A model generated the notes under the pieces. The model ran no database searches. It was given only the letters and a program-made list of their open reading frames with translations, and had not been told where the DNA came from. DNA of 64,000 nt from Candidatus Fermentimicrarchaeum limneticum (GTDB taxonomy: Archaea > Micrarchaeota > Micrarchaeia > Burarchaeales > Fermentimicrarchaeaceae): contig CP058998.1 of assembly GCA_013426015.1 (NCBI GenBank), positions 660,071 through 724,070 of the forward strand. The letters run 5' to 3'. Every line of letters begins with the position of its first letter. Position 1 is the first letter of the stretch. Positions 9,721 through 17,295 of this stretch are shown piece by piece. The position numbers and the translations under genes were made by a program.

Positions 9721-9787
9721 TCGTATCCCTCCATTTACATCTGTAACAGCACATTTTATGCTTCAGAAGCCATATACTTTTGCACAT

Positions 9788-9803
9788 GATAATTTTTAAA
9801 GGT
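9788..9803 (-). promoter_or_regulatory. TATA-box-like element for the EF-1alpha gene
   Basis: On the minus strand the sequence ACCTTTAAAAATTATC lies about 70-80 bases before the EF-1alpha start, resembling a BRE plus TATA box and implying a leader of about 45 bases. No other good A+T-rich box lies in the gap. Confidence 0.5.
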
Positions 9804-9819
9804 TTCTAAGGGTAACACG

Positions 9820-10680
9820 TCACTTTCTTGACAGCTCTGATGAGATTGCCCCTCCGACAGCACCAAGCAGAGCGAAGAGCACAACCGTCGCAACGAGCTT
9901 TGTGAATATGAATGCGGCGGGAAGGGTAAGGTCCGTCACTGATGTCTTCATGATGATGTCCACGATGCCAACATCAAGCCCAAGTGAGAGCAGGAAGTCG
10001 CCTGCCTGGAGCAGCATTCCCTTGAACAGCACTGCGTATACGATATTGAAGAATGTTGCAAGGAAGGCTGCGAAAACCCCGCTAATCGCACCTGCGAACA
10101 TCGCGTCCCTGCTTCTCAGATAGCCGTTGCTGTATCTGTCAACCCTTAGCCTGAGCAGGTAGGCAGCAACATAACCGCCAACCACCTCCCAGATTAGGAG
10201 GAGGTTTATGAAAGGCAGGCCCATAAGGAAGCCGCCGACTATGCCCCCAAAGATTGTGGAGCTGACTGTTTCTGACGTTTTCACTGCGAGCTCCACCTTC
10301 ATTTTCGGGATGCGCTTCTCCTCAATTCTTGCGGGGGGAAGGCGTTCCTCTTCATAAGCTGGCCTGGCTTCGGCAACTCTGGCAGGCTCCGGCACTTCAA
10401 ACTCTGGCGGAAGCTCGGCAGAGCATAGCCTGCAGTATAGCCTGCCCTCCTTGTCTATTGCACAGGCATCGCATATTGGCTTCTTGCATGCCGAACAGAC
10501 CCCCACTGCCTCTGAACGCGGGTGATTGGCGCACTTCAGCTCCGAAAACTTTGATTTGGCGATGCATGCCTTGCAGTATACCTTTCCGTCCTTCTCAACA
10601 GCGCATCTGGCGCATACTCCCTTGTTGCAGGATGAGCATATCCCCACTGCCTCGGATCTGGGATGGGTAAAGCATCTCAT
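9820..10680 (-). CDS. Membrane protein with two N-terminal B-box-like zinc fingers
   Basis: Residues 1-40 and about 48-85 are tandem Cys/His modules of nearly identical sequence (F/NHPRSEAVG.CS.C...C..CA...G..YC..C), resembling B-box zinc fingers. A Pro/Glu/Arg-rich linker follows, then four hydrophobic segments from about residue 135, beginning with a Gly-rich stretch. The organisation resembles archaeal zinc-ribbon membrane proteins of unknown role. The tandem fingers look like a recent internal duplication. Function is not known. Confidence 0.75.
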   Translation of the reverse strand: MRCFTHPRSEAVGICSSCNKGVCARCAVEKDGKVYCKACIAKSKFSELKCANHPRSEAVGVCSACKKPICDACAIDKEGRLYCRLCSAELPPEFEVPEPARVAEARPAYEEERLPPARIEEKRIPKMKVELAVKTSETVSSTIFGGIVGGFLMGLPFINLLLIWEVVGGYVAAYLLRLRVDRYSNGYLRSRDAMFAGAISGVFAAFLATFFNIVYAVLFKGMLLQAGDFLLSLGLDVGIVDIIMKTSVTDLTLPAAFIFTKLVATVVLFALLGAVGGAISSELSRK

Positions 10681-10702
10681 TTTATCAGTGATATTCTGGG
10701 GC

Positions 10703-10718
10703 TGGTTATTTAAATTTA
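10703..10718 (+). promoter_or_regulatory. TATA-box-like element for tRNA-Arg
   Basis: The run GGTTATTTAAATTTA is centred about 31 bases before the mature tRNA-Arg 5' end, the normal distance for an archaeal TATA box directing a tRNA gene. Confidence 0.55.
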
Positions 10719-10741
10719 TATTGGATAGAAAGTATACGCAC

Positions 10742-10816
10742 GGGCCCGTAGCTCAGCTTGGATAGAGCGGCAGCCCCCTAAGCTGTAGGTCGCGCGTTCA
10801 AATCGCGCCGGGCCCG
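10742..10816 (+). tRNA. tRNA-Arg(CCU) with C at position 33
   Basis: The acceptor GGGCCCG pairs perfectly with CGGGCCC and the discriminator is G. D stem is GCTC/GAGC, anticodon stem GCAGC/GCTGT and T stem GCGCG/CGCGC. The seven-base anticodon loop reads CCCCTAA, giving anticodon CCT. Position 33, almost always U, is C. There is no intron and no encoded CCA. The identity follows from the anticodon and normal cloverleaf. Confidence 0.88.
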
Positions 10817-10836
10817 TACAATTTTTCTGTGATCGT

Positions 10837-11193
10837 ATGAGCTCAACTCTCGGTTTGAAAAATCAGAAATCCACCGCCGAGCTTAAGGACGCGGACAGGA
10901 GGATAAAGCTGGCTAGGAAAGGCGACTACCTCGCACTGCTGAAATTCCTTGATAACGAATCTGTATCCGGCGAAGCAAAATACTCAGCGGTGCTCGAGCT
11001 TGTAAAAATGACAAACAGCAGGCAGGTCGGCTTCCGGGGGCTGGAATACCTGAGAAATTGCGTAAATTCAAAATACTCCGGGGATGAAAGAACTGTAAGG
11101 ATGCGCAGCATGCTGGAAGAGGTTGCATCACAGCAGCTGAACAGCCCCATGGTCCGGAAGGCAGCGCGGGCAGAACTGGAGAGGATTAGATGA
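10837..11193 (+). CDS. Small helical protein of unknown function
   Basis: A 118-residue, charged, all-helical protein with repeated amphipathic helices (such as LLKFLDNESV and YSAVLELVKM) reminiscent of a short HEAT-like array. No catalytic motif is visible. It begins 20 bases after tRNA-Arg and overlaps the following asparagine-synthetase-like gene by 4 bases (ATGA), so the two are probably translationally coupled. Confidence 0.65.
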   Translation: MSSTLGLKNQKSTAELKDADRRIKLARKGDYLALLKFLDNESVSGEAKYSAVLELVKMTNSRQVGFRGLEYLRNCVNSKYSGDERTVRMRSMLEEVASQQLNSPMVRKAARAELERIR

Positions 11194-12023
11194 GCGCGAT
11201 CTTCGGACTCTCGAGCGGTAAAGGCGACCTACCCGGCTATAGCTGCGATCTGACGGACTCTCTGAAGGAAAGGCTGAAGGAAGCTTTCATCCATTCCGTC
11301 GGGAAAAGGATGCAGGGTGTTGAGAGAGTCGGAATAATGTTTTCCGGTGGGATAGACAGCGCGCTCATAGCGCATGTTGCAAGGAGATTTAACTCCAAGC
11401 TATTCCCCTACTCAGTAGGGATGGAAGGTTCAGAGGACATCAGATACGCCAAGAAGTTTGCCGGAGAGCTCGGCTTGGAGGTTAGGCAGATCATTCTCAG
11501 CGAAGAAGAGCTCATAAGCTATTATGAAAAAGTTCAGAGCTTACTCTGTGAGAAGGATTTCATCAAGATCGAGCTTGCAATCCCAGTTTTCATCTGCTCC
11601 GAGATTGCAAAAAAAGATGGTGTAAGAGTGATTCTGACAGGGAGCGGTGCGGAGGAACTATTCGCAGGCTATGACAGGCACCTGCAGTGCTTCCTCAAGG
11701 GAGGCGACCTGCAGAAGATGCTTTCGGACGAGCTCAGGGCGCTGCACTCAAAGGACTTAAAGAGCATTGAACATATCGCATCGCTCAACCAGTGCGAGCT
11801 CAGATATCCATTCCTGGATGAGGATTTCATAAAGTCTGCAACCTCCCTTAAACCCGAACTCAACCTCAGCAGAGATGGCGAGAAGAAGAGAATTCTGAAG
11901 CTGATCTCAATCGAGCTCGGCCTGCCGCGCGAAATTGCCGAGAGGCCAAAAAAGGCGATGCAGTACGGCTCAGGGATACACAAGATACTGCTCAAAGCGA
12001 AGAAAGAGAGCCTAATAAAATAA
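11190..12023 (+). CDS. Asparagine-synthetase-like ATP-pyrophosphatase without glutaminase domain
   Basis: A 277-residue stand-alone version of the C-terminal synthetase domain of AsnB. The P-loop-like SGGIDSA motif at about 52-58 binds ATP pyrophosphate, and LTGSGAEELFAGYDRH (about 151-166) is the second conserved AsnB motif. The N-terminal Cys-dependent glutaminase domain is absent, so an ammonia source or another amide-forming substrate must be used. Related archaeal proteins are annotated only as asparagine-synthetase-like. Adjacent to an unknown helical protein (4-base overlap) and to redox proteins. Confidence 0.82.
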   Translation: MSAIFGLSSGKGDLPGYSCDLTDSLKERLKEAFIHSVGKRMQGVERVGIMFSGGIDSALIAHVARRFNSKLFPYSVGMEGSEDIRYAKKFAGELGLEVRQIILSEEELISYYEKVQSLLCEKDFIKIELAIPVFICSEIAKKDGVRVILTGSGAEELFAGYDRHLQCFLKGGDLQKMLSDELRALHSKDLKSIEHIASLNQCELRYPFLDEDFIKSATSLKPELNLSRDGEKKRILKLISIELGLPREIAERPKKAMQYGSGIHKILLKAKKESLIK

Positions 12024-12060
12024 ATAAAGTTTAATAACTGCCTGCCACAAATAGAGATTG

Positions 12061-12660
12061 ATGGAAGACAAGCCTCTCGTATCGCGAAGGTTCGCAGCAT
12101 TTGCGAGTGTAATCCTGGTTATCATGCTGGCACTGACTCTCTACTACCTAGCTGGGGGAATGAGAGGAGGCACGGCAAACCCGTTCCAGCCTTCCAAACC
12201 ACCTGAAGAGCCAATATGGGAGCTCAGCCCGCTTGTCGCGCAGTACAAAATAGGAGACATCACACCAACCTTGGTAGTGAACTGCAGGTACATATTCATA
12301 GGCTCGGACGCACGCGGCGAGGAGAAAGGAGTCTACCCGTCAGGTACGGAGCGCGATAATATAGGGAGGGCGCTGTGCTTCTCCACAAACGACAGCGACT
12401 TCTGCAGCAAGTTTGGAACATCAACCAAATACTACAGTGGCGAGAGGGATTTCCCGTTATGCAATAAAAGCAACAGGACGGTCATCTACGCATTCCACAA
12501 TCCGCTCTGCCCAATCTGCGCTGCCCAGAGGGAGGTGCTTGACGCATTCAGGAACGAGTTTCCCGGCAAGGTTACCATCCAATACATATGTGTTCCAACA
12601 AGTGATGCAGGAAGAGACGCATGTGCGAGTGGATTTTTCATAGGTAAGTACAACAAATGA
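12061..12660 (+). CDS. Membrane-anchored thioredoxin-fold protein (CPIC)
   Basis: The 199-residue protein has an N-terminal signal anchor at about 11-32, a Pro-rich linker and an extracytoplasmic domain. A CxxC motif (CPIC) at about 149-152 follows the strand VIYAFHNPL and precedes a helix, the usual thioredoxin active-site setting. Six additional cysteines could form structural disulfides. The TTG at 12058 is in frame but ATG at 12061 is the better start. It is followed after 9 bases by a second such protein. The partner or substrate is unknown. Confidence 0.72.
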   Translation: MEDKPLVSRRFAAFASVILVIMLALTLYYLAGGMRGGTANPFQPSKPPEEPIWELSPLVAQYKIGDITPTLVVNCRYIFIGSDARGEEKGVYPSGTERDNIGRALCFSTNDSDFCSKFGTSTKYYSGERDFPLCNKSNRTVIYAFHNPLCPICAAQREVLDAFRNEFPGKVTIQYICVPTSDAGRDACASGFFIGKYNK

Positions 12661-12669
12661 GGTGTTGCC

Positions 12670-13650
12670 ATGAGGAAGGATGCGAAGAACGCTAATACGA
12701 AAACCTGTTATATAATCATACTTATCGCAGTTGCTGCATTCGCCGCAATATCCTACTTGATCTTTGCAAGGTCGACATGCCAGAGGTGCGAATGCCCTGT
12801 GCAGAACTGCACAGCTTCCACACCCAAGCAGAATCTCTCCAACGTGAAGAGTTTTATGGGAAGGGTGATGGACAGTTACTCGGACCTTGCCTTTGCCGAC
12901 CCGGTGACACCTAGCTTCATCCCGCAGGAGGGCGTGTGGGAGAGTGCCGTGTTGCTGAACAGAAGCGGTTCCACCAAAACGGTGAGGATAAGGGTTTACG
13001 ACTCTAATCTCACTTTGGAGAGCGTCCTTGTTGAAGGGCCGAAACCGCCTTCGCTGAGCAGTGACGAGGTTGTTGCCAACGGAATCGTTAAGATGAGCGG
13101 CAGGATAAACTGCTCAGAGGACAAGATAAGACTCTTCGTCTTCTTCGACCTGTACTGCCCGCCATGCATAGCGGATGAGAAGATAATTGATGAGGCCAGG
13201 CAGAAGTTCAATCAGAGCGTAAACTTCGACTACAAGATAATAATGACCCACTCCTACGACTTGGCTAATACCTACGATCTTGAGAACGTGTCAAGGGCGG
13301 CCGGCTATCTGCTCTGCTCCAGAGCGCAGGGGAAGCTTGACGAATTCAAGCAGTGCGCAGTGGAAGCATACATGAAGCACGAGGAAGTTCCACTCAATAT
13401 GACTGAGCTGAATGACTGCGCAAACTCCACATCCCTTAATGCAACTGCGCTGGATGGATGCATGGGCAGCTACTACCTTGACCTGAATAAGGACAGGATG
13501 CTTGCAGAGTCATACGGGCTTGTGGGATTCACGCAAACAGTCCCCTCAGGCGCTCCCGTGGTGACGGTTGACTGCCTCTACAAAGCGCAGGCGGATTACG
13601 TGGAAAAATTGATATGCTACGCCCATCCAGAGCTGGAGGAATGCAAGTAG
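12670..13650 (+). CDS. Membrane-anchored DsbA-like thioredoxin-fold protein (CPPC)
   Basis: A 326-residue protein with signal anchor at about 13-35, then a Cys-rich stalk (CQRCECPVQNC), a beta-rich domain and a thioredoxin fold. The active-site CPPC is at about 162-165 after FVFFDLY. A helical insertion follows, and a SGAP segment near the end supplies the cis-proline, all as in DsbA-type oxidoreductases. About a dozen other cysteines and several N-glycosylation sequons support an exported location. It forms a tandem pair with 12061-12660 and is inferred to handle extracytoplasmic disulfides. Confidence 0.78.
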   Translation: MRKDAKNANTKTCYIIILIAVAAFAAISYLIFARSTCQRCECPVQNCTASTPKQNLSNVKSFMGRVMDSYSDLAFADPVTPSFIPQEGVWESAVLLNRSGSTKTVRIRVYDSNLTLESVLVEGPKPPSLSSDEVVANGIVKMSGRINCSEDKIRLFVFFDLYCPPCIADEKIIDEARQKFNQSVNFDYKIIMTHSYDLANTYDLENVSRAAGYLLCSRAQGKLDEFKQCAVEAYMKHEEVPLNMTELNDCANSTSLNATALDGCMGSYYLDLNKDRMLAESYGLVGFTQTVPSGAPVVTVDCLYKAQADYVEKLICYAHPELEECK

Positions 13651-14232
13651 CTACATGTTTATTTTCTCCCTAACTTCCTCTATGTCCACCTTGGTATTCA
13701 CACATCCATCCTTTTTCAGCATTACTCCCTGACCGGGAAACTTAGAGCCACCCCCAAGTTTCTCAATGGCCATCTCAAGCTCGTTGAAGCATGCAATCCC
13801 CAAGAATGCTTTTGGCTTGTGCTTGTTGACTATGTTTATCACCTGCGAGCCGCCACCAACTATGAAATACTTCATGCCGTTCTTCTCGCACTCCTTCACT
13901 ATATCATTGATGACACACTTCCCGCACTTAAGGCAGTGGTACCCATCCTCGTCTATAGGCATCTTGCACTCCTTCATGTCCCTTAGGCAGTGGGGGATGA
14001 AAACGACCCTGTCCTTCTTTGGGACCGCCTTGTAGAAATCTTTGTTCAAGCCATTATGGAATTCAATTGTGGTGTACTTGACCCACTTCTCGTCAAGCAC
14101 CCCCACTTCCTTCCCTATCCTGTTCGCTATGTCGCTTATTGAGGTATGCAGCCCTACGGCCGTTGCCCTGGCTACAAAATCCCTTATCTTCAGCTTAATC
14201 CCATCGTCCTTCAAAGGCTCCTTCTCAGCCAT
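13651..14232 (-). CDS. DUF116 family protein
   Basis: A 193-residue soluble protein with the conserved DUF116 core: VFIPHCLRD, followed by a cluster CKM...YHCLKCGKC, then the Rossmann-like FIVGGGSQV and LGIACFNELEMA. The cysteine cluster suggests metal or Fe-S binding, but the biochemical role of the family is unknown. It starts about 40 bases after the end of the fibrillarin gene on the same strand and converges with the thioredoxin-like pair. Confidence 0.82.
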   Translation of the reverse strand: MAEKEPLKDDGIKLKIRDFVARATAVGLHTSISDIANRIGKEVGVLDEKWVKYTTIEFHNGLNKDFYKAVPKKDRVVFIPHCLRDMKECKMPIDEDGYHCLKCGKCVINDIVKECEKNGMKYFIVGGGSQVINIVNKHKPKAFLGIACFNELEMAIEKLGGGSKFPGQGVMLKKDGCVNTKVDIEEVREKINM

Positions 14233-14274
14233 AAGCTCACACAGACATTTTGAATTGCATTCTTTAAAATTGTA

Positions 14275-14946
14275 TCAGTGTCCCTGCATATACCGCATTA
14301 CGACAAACAGGTGGTCCTTGTCAAACGGCGACAGCTCATAGCTCTCAAGGATCTTGAAATGTTTCCCAAGCTTCTCCAGCACGCGCCTGTAAATCTCCTC
14401 CGGCTCCTTGGTCACGTCAACGCTCTGCGATTTTATTGCAAGCATTGCGCAGCCTCCCTTCTTCAGGAATTGACGGGCGTTTTTTATCAGTATCTCATCC
14501 TGGTCAGGCTGCGCCACATCCTCATACAGAACATCCACCTTGCCAACGTCCTTCTCGTAGTTCTCGGGCTTCCTTGCATCCGCAAGCAGCGGAAGCATAT
14601 TGCTCCTCTTCTCACACGCATACAGCAGATCCCGCATGCTCCTTGGGGCGAACTCCACGCAGTAGACAACCCCCCTCTCTCCGACAATGTCAGAAATGAA
14701 GCTGGGAGTAACGCCAGCAGCTGCCCCGAGGTAAAGTACCTGGTAACCCTTCTTTACAGGCATCTCCTTCAATCCTTTTACCACTGCCGCGGCAAGCTTG
14801 CTCCTGTACGGGTCCCAGTACCGATACTGCACCCCCTTTACCTCGACAAGCCTCTCACCATGAATCCTGAAATCCCTGACAAGGTTCCTGGTGGCAAGCC
14901 TCCCCTCTATCGAAAAGACACCTTCAAACTTCTCATCAAGCTTCAT
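14275..14946 (-). CDS. flpA: Fibrillarin-like 2'-O-methyltransferase
   Basis: Catalytic subunit of box C/D sRNPs that methylate rRNA and tRNA ribose. The 223-residue protein has the archaeal fibrillarin hallmarks: YRYWDPYRSKLAAA, the SAM loop YLGAAAGVTPS, VYCVEFAPRSMRDL and LLADARKPENY, with the catalytic Asp and Lys in VLYEDVAQPDQ and MLAIKSQS. The eukaryotic Gly/Arg-rich N-terminus is absent. Its usual partner Nop5 is not in this window. It lies immediately downstream of tRNA-Lys. Confidence 0.96.
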   Translation of the reverse strand: MKLDEKFEGVFSIEGRLATRNLVRDFRIHGERLVEVKGVQYRYWDPYRSKLAAAVVKGLKEMPVKKGYQVLYLGAAAGVTPSFISDIVGERGVVYCVEFAPRSMRDLLYACEKRSNMLPLLADARKPENYEKDVGKVDVLYEDVAQPDQDEILIKNARQFLKKGGCAMLAIKSQSVDVTKEPEEIYRRVLEKLGKHFKILESYELSPFDKDHLFVVMRYMQGH

Positions 14947-14964
14947 TCTCCCACTCTCAAATAG

Positions 14965-15054
14965 CGGGCCCGGCGCGATTTGAACGCGCGACTCCCTGGT
15001 TTCCTCATGGGATTTTAAAAGCCAGGTACTCTGGCCAAGCTGAGTTACGGGCCC
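14965..15054 (-). tRNA. tRNA-Lys(UUU) with a 15-nt intron
   Basis: Acceptor GGGCCCG/CGGGCCC, discriminator G, D stem ACTC/GAGT, T stem GCGCG/CGCGC with TTCAAAT. The anticodon stem CCTGG/CCAGG encloses 22 rather than 7 bases. Taking the canonical archaeal intron site after position 37 yields loop CTTTTAA with anticodon TTT. No CCA is encoded. Confidence 0.9.
15001..15015 (-). other. Intron in tRNA-Lys (after position 37)
   Basis: Fifteen bases interrupt the anticodon loop between A37 and A38. The segment contains TCC and GGA that can pair around CATGA, forming a very short hairpin of the relaxed bulge-helix type. Its removal restores a seven-base loop. The exact edges can slide because A residues flank both ends. 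Confidence 0.75.
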
Positions 15055-15110
15055 TCAGAAGCTCTTAAAATTGGGGAGTTATTGGTATATTAAACTTGCT
15101 TAAAAATTCG

Positions 15111-15446
15111 CTATCTGCGCTTTCTGCATCTTAGTTTCTCCTTCGCATCAATCTTTGCCTGGATTTTTGTCTTCCATTCAAGATACTTTTTCTTATCTTC
15201 ATCGCTTAGCTGTTCGTATTCCTTGCCATTCCAAAGAACTGTCTCTCCCTCACCCGGCTCCCATTCAGTTTCACCTTGGATTGCCATGCCTATCATTCCA
15301 GTTATACCAGATAGGATCATAGAAAAAAGCAGCACATAAGGGTATTCAAACCCATAAAAAACAATTTTTAAATCTAATATTTTTGAAAACCAAAGGATGA
15401 AAGCTAGCACGCTCAACACGACACCTGCCGTTCCAATGTAACACAA
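15111..15446 (-). CDS. Small membrane protein, unknown
   Basis: The 111-residue protein has two membrane segments (about 4-22 and 36-58) and a charged C-terminal tail of about 50 residues that contains the amphipathic DEDKKKYLEWKTKIQAK segment and ends in basic residues. No family is recognised. The gene is visibly more A+T-rich than its neighbours. It begins 32 bases beyond the stop of metG on the same strand. Confidence 0.55.
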   Translation of the reverse strand: MCYIGTAGVVLSVLAFILWFSKILDLKIVFYGFEYPYVLLFSMILSGITGMIGMAIQGETEWEPGEGETVLWNGKEYEQLSDEDKKKYLEWKTKIQAKIDAKEKLRCRKRR

Positions 15447-15477
15447 TGCAGTTCCTATTCTTTGTCTTTCCGTACTC

Positions 15478-17136
15478 TCACTTCTTCAGCTTCTCCTCCT
15501 GCTTCTTTATACTTTCGTCACTCACCTTTTCAAAAAGAGGCTTTGCCGCAGCTATTTTTTTACCAGGGGTGAGAAGTTCCTTGTCAACATGTTCCCATGT
15601 CACCTTTTCATCAATGCCGAGCTGGGAGAGCAGCTTCTCTGATGAGAAAGGCAGGTAAGGCGAGAGCAATACCGCCAGCGCGGTTACGGCACGTGAGCAC
15701 ATGTATAGGCAGTTCCCAAGCTTCTGCATGTCCTTCTCCTTCCACGGCTCCCTTTCGCTGAGGTAGCGGTTGAATTCCGAAGCAAGTGAGTTTATCTCCT
15801 CAAGCCCTCCCTTCAAGTCGAAAGAATTGATTCTTCTCCCAACAGAAATTTTTCTCTCTGTTATCAGTCTGAGCAGCTCCTCCTCGCCCTCGTCAAGCTT
15901 GGCAGGCTTGGGTATCTGCGAGTTGCACGACTTGTTAATGAGCACAAGCGTCCTGTGTATGAAGTTGCCTATGCACGCAACCAACTCATTGTTAACCTTC
16001 TCCTGAAAGTCCTTCCAGTAGAAGTCCGCATCCTGCACGCTGTGAGGAGTTATTGTCGTAACGTAGTAGCGCAGGTAGTCCGCAGGGAATGCCGGAAGGT
16101 AGTCCTCAAGCGAGACGAACCAGTTCTTGCTCTTTGAGAATTTCCTTCCTTGTAGATTGAGGTATCCCCTCGTCGGGATTGCATCGGGCGGCTTGAACCC
16201 CTCCCCGACCTCCATGAGCATTGCAGACCAGAAGAGGTAATGGTGATATACAATGTCCTTTCCTATGAAGTGCACTACCCTGCAATCCCTCTTCCAGTAA
16301 TCCTCCCAGTTCTTCCCATTTTTATTCGCCCATGCAACGGTCGAGCTCACGTAACCGATGGGGGCATCAAACCAGACGTAGAGAACCTTGCTACTCTCGC
16401 CGGGTATGGGAACACCCCATTTCATATCCCTGCTGATATCCCAGTCCTTCAGACCATCCTTTATCCAGTTCAGCAGGTAGTTGACAACTTCGGACTGCAG
16501 CTCCTTGTTCCCCTTCAGCCACTTCTCAAGCTTAGGAGAGAGCTGGCTGAGCTTGAAGAAGTAGTGCCTGCTTTTCTTTGCTACTGGTTTTGAGCCGCAT
16601 GAGGAGCATCTGGGTTCAAGCAGCTCTCCTGCAGCAAGTGCTTTGCCGCACACATCGCAGTAGTCACTGTACTGGCCGTCTGCGTCGCAGTACGGGCATC
16701 TGCCAATCACGAACCTGTCAGGCAGGAAGCGCTTGCACTTCTCGCAGTAAGCCTGCTCGACTTCCTTCTCATAAACCAGATTCTTGTTCTTGAGATTGAG
16801 GAAGAAGTGCTGCGCCATCTCCCTATTCTCATCTGAAGATGTTCTGTGGAATATGTCCATGCTGAACCCAAGCTTCTCAAATTCCTGCTTGTCCCTCTCA
16901 TGGTAATACTTCACAAATTCCTCAGGCTTCTTCTTCTCCTTCTCAGCTGCTGCGACAATCGGCGTGCCGTGCTCGTCGCTCGCGCAGATATAGACCGCAT
17001 CGTTGCCCGCAAGCCTCTGGTAGCGGGCGTAGATGTCCGCGGGGAGATAGGTGCTCCTTATGTGCCCTAGGTGCAGAGGCCCGTTCGCATAGGGCAGTGC
17101 TGCAGTTATTGTTATCCTTATCCCAATCACCTTCAT
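15478..17136 (-). CDS. metG: Methionyl-tRNA synthetase
   Basis: Class I synthetase for initiator and elongator tRNA-Met. HLGH is at 22-25 (after YANGPL), the catalytic KFSKSKN loop is near 330, and the connective peptide holds a Cys-knuckle zinc region (CEKCKRF, CPYC, CDVC, CSSC). At 552 residues it consists of the catalytic core plus helical anticodon-binding domain. The C-terminal EMAP-like tRNA-binding domain found in many MetRS is absent and may be a separate protein elsewhere. Confidence 0.96.
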   Translation of the reverse strand: MKVIGIRITITAALPYANGPLHLGHIRSTYLPADIYARYQRLAGNDAVYICASDEHGTPIVAAAEKEKKKPEEFVKYYHERDKQEFEKLGFSMDIFHRTSSDENREMAQHFFLNLKNKNLVYEKEVEQAYCEKCKRFLPDRFVIGRCPYCDADGQYSDYCDVCGKALAAGELLEPRCSSCGSKPVAKKSRHYFFKLSQLSPKLEKWLKGNKELQSEVVNYLLNWIKDGLKDWDISRDMKWGVPIPGESSKVLYVWFDAPIGYVSSTVAWANKNGKNWEDYWKRDCRVVHFIGKDIVYHHYLFWSAMLMEVGEGFKPPDAIPTRGYLNLQGRKFSKSKNWFVSLEDYLPAFPADYLRYYVTTITPHSVQDADFYWKDFQEKVNNELVACIGNFIHRTLVLINKSCNSQIPKPAKLDEGEEELLRLITERKISVGRRINSFDLKGGLEEINSLASEFNRYLSEREPWKEKDMQKLGNCLYMCSRAVTALAVLLSPYLPFSSEKLLSQLGIDEKVTWEHVDKELLTPGKKIAAAKPLFEKVSDESIKKQEEKLKK

Positions 17137-17236
17137 CGGATATTTCTATTGAGCATATTAATAATTGCTTGCCTAGGTTATTTTCGGAAAGTTACCCCTC
17201 CCGAAGCTATTTAAGCCCTGAAAGAGAGGAGTCAAC

Positions 17237-17250
17237 AAAAGATATTTATG
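17237..17250 (+). promoter_or_regulatory. TATA-box-like element for mcm
   Basis: AAAAGATATTTATG lies about 50 bases before the mcm start, placing the expected transcription start near 17270. A second A+T-rich box (CTATTTAAG) lies about 35 bases further upstream and could serve instead. Confidence 0.5.
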
Positions 17251-17281
17251 CACTACAGTGTAAAATAGCAATACTTTTTTT

Positions 17282-17294
17282 AGGAGGAGAGGTG
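17282..17294 (+). promoter_or_regulatory. Strong Shine-Dalgarno site for mcm
   Basis: AGGAGGAGAGGTG immediately precedes the ATG at 17296 and contains two overlapping matches to the anti-Shine-Dalgarno sequence. It fixes the start codon. Confidence 0.7.
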
Positions 17295-17295
17295 A

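Noticed and set aside
14278..14964. 228-residue open frame on the plus strand
   Set aside because: Antisense to fibrillarin.
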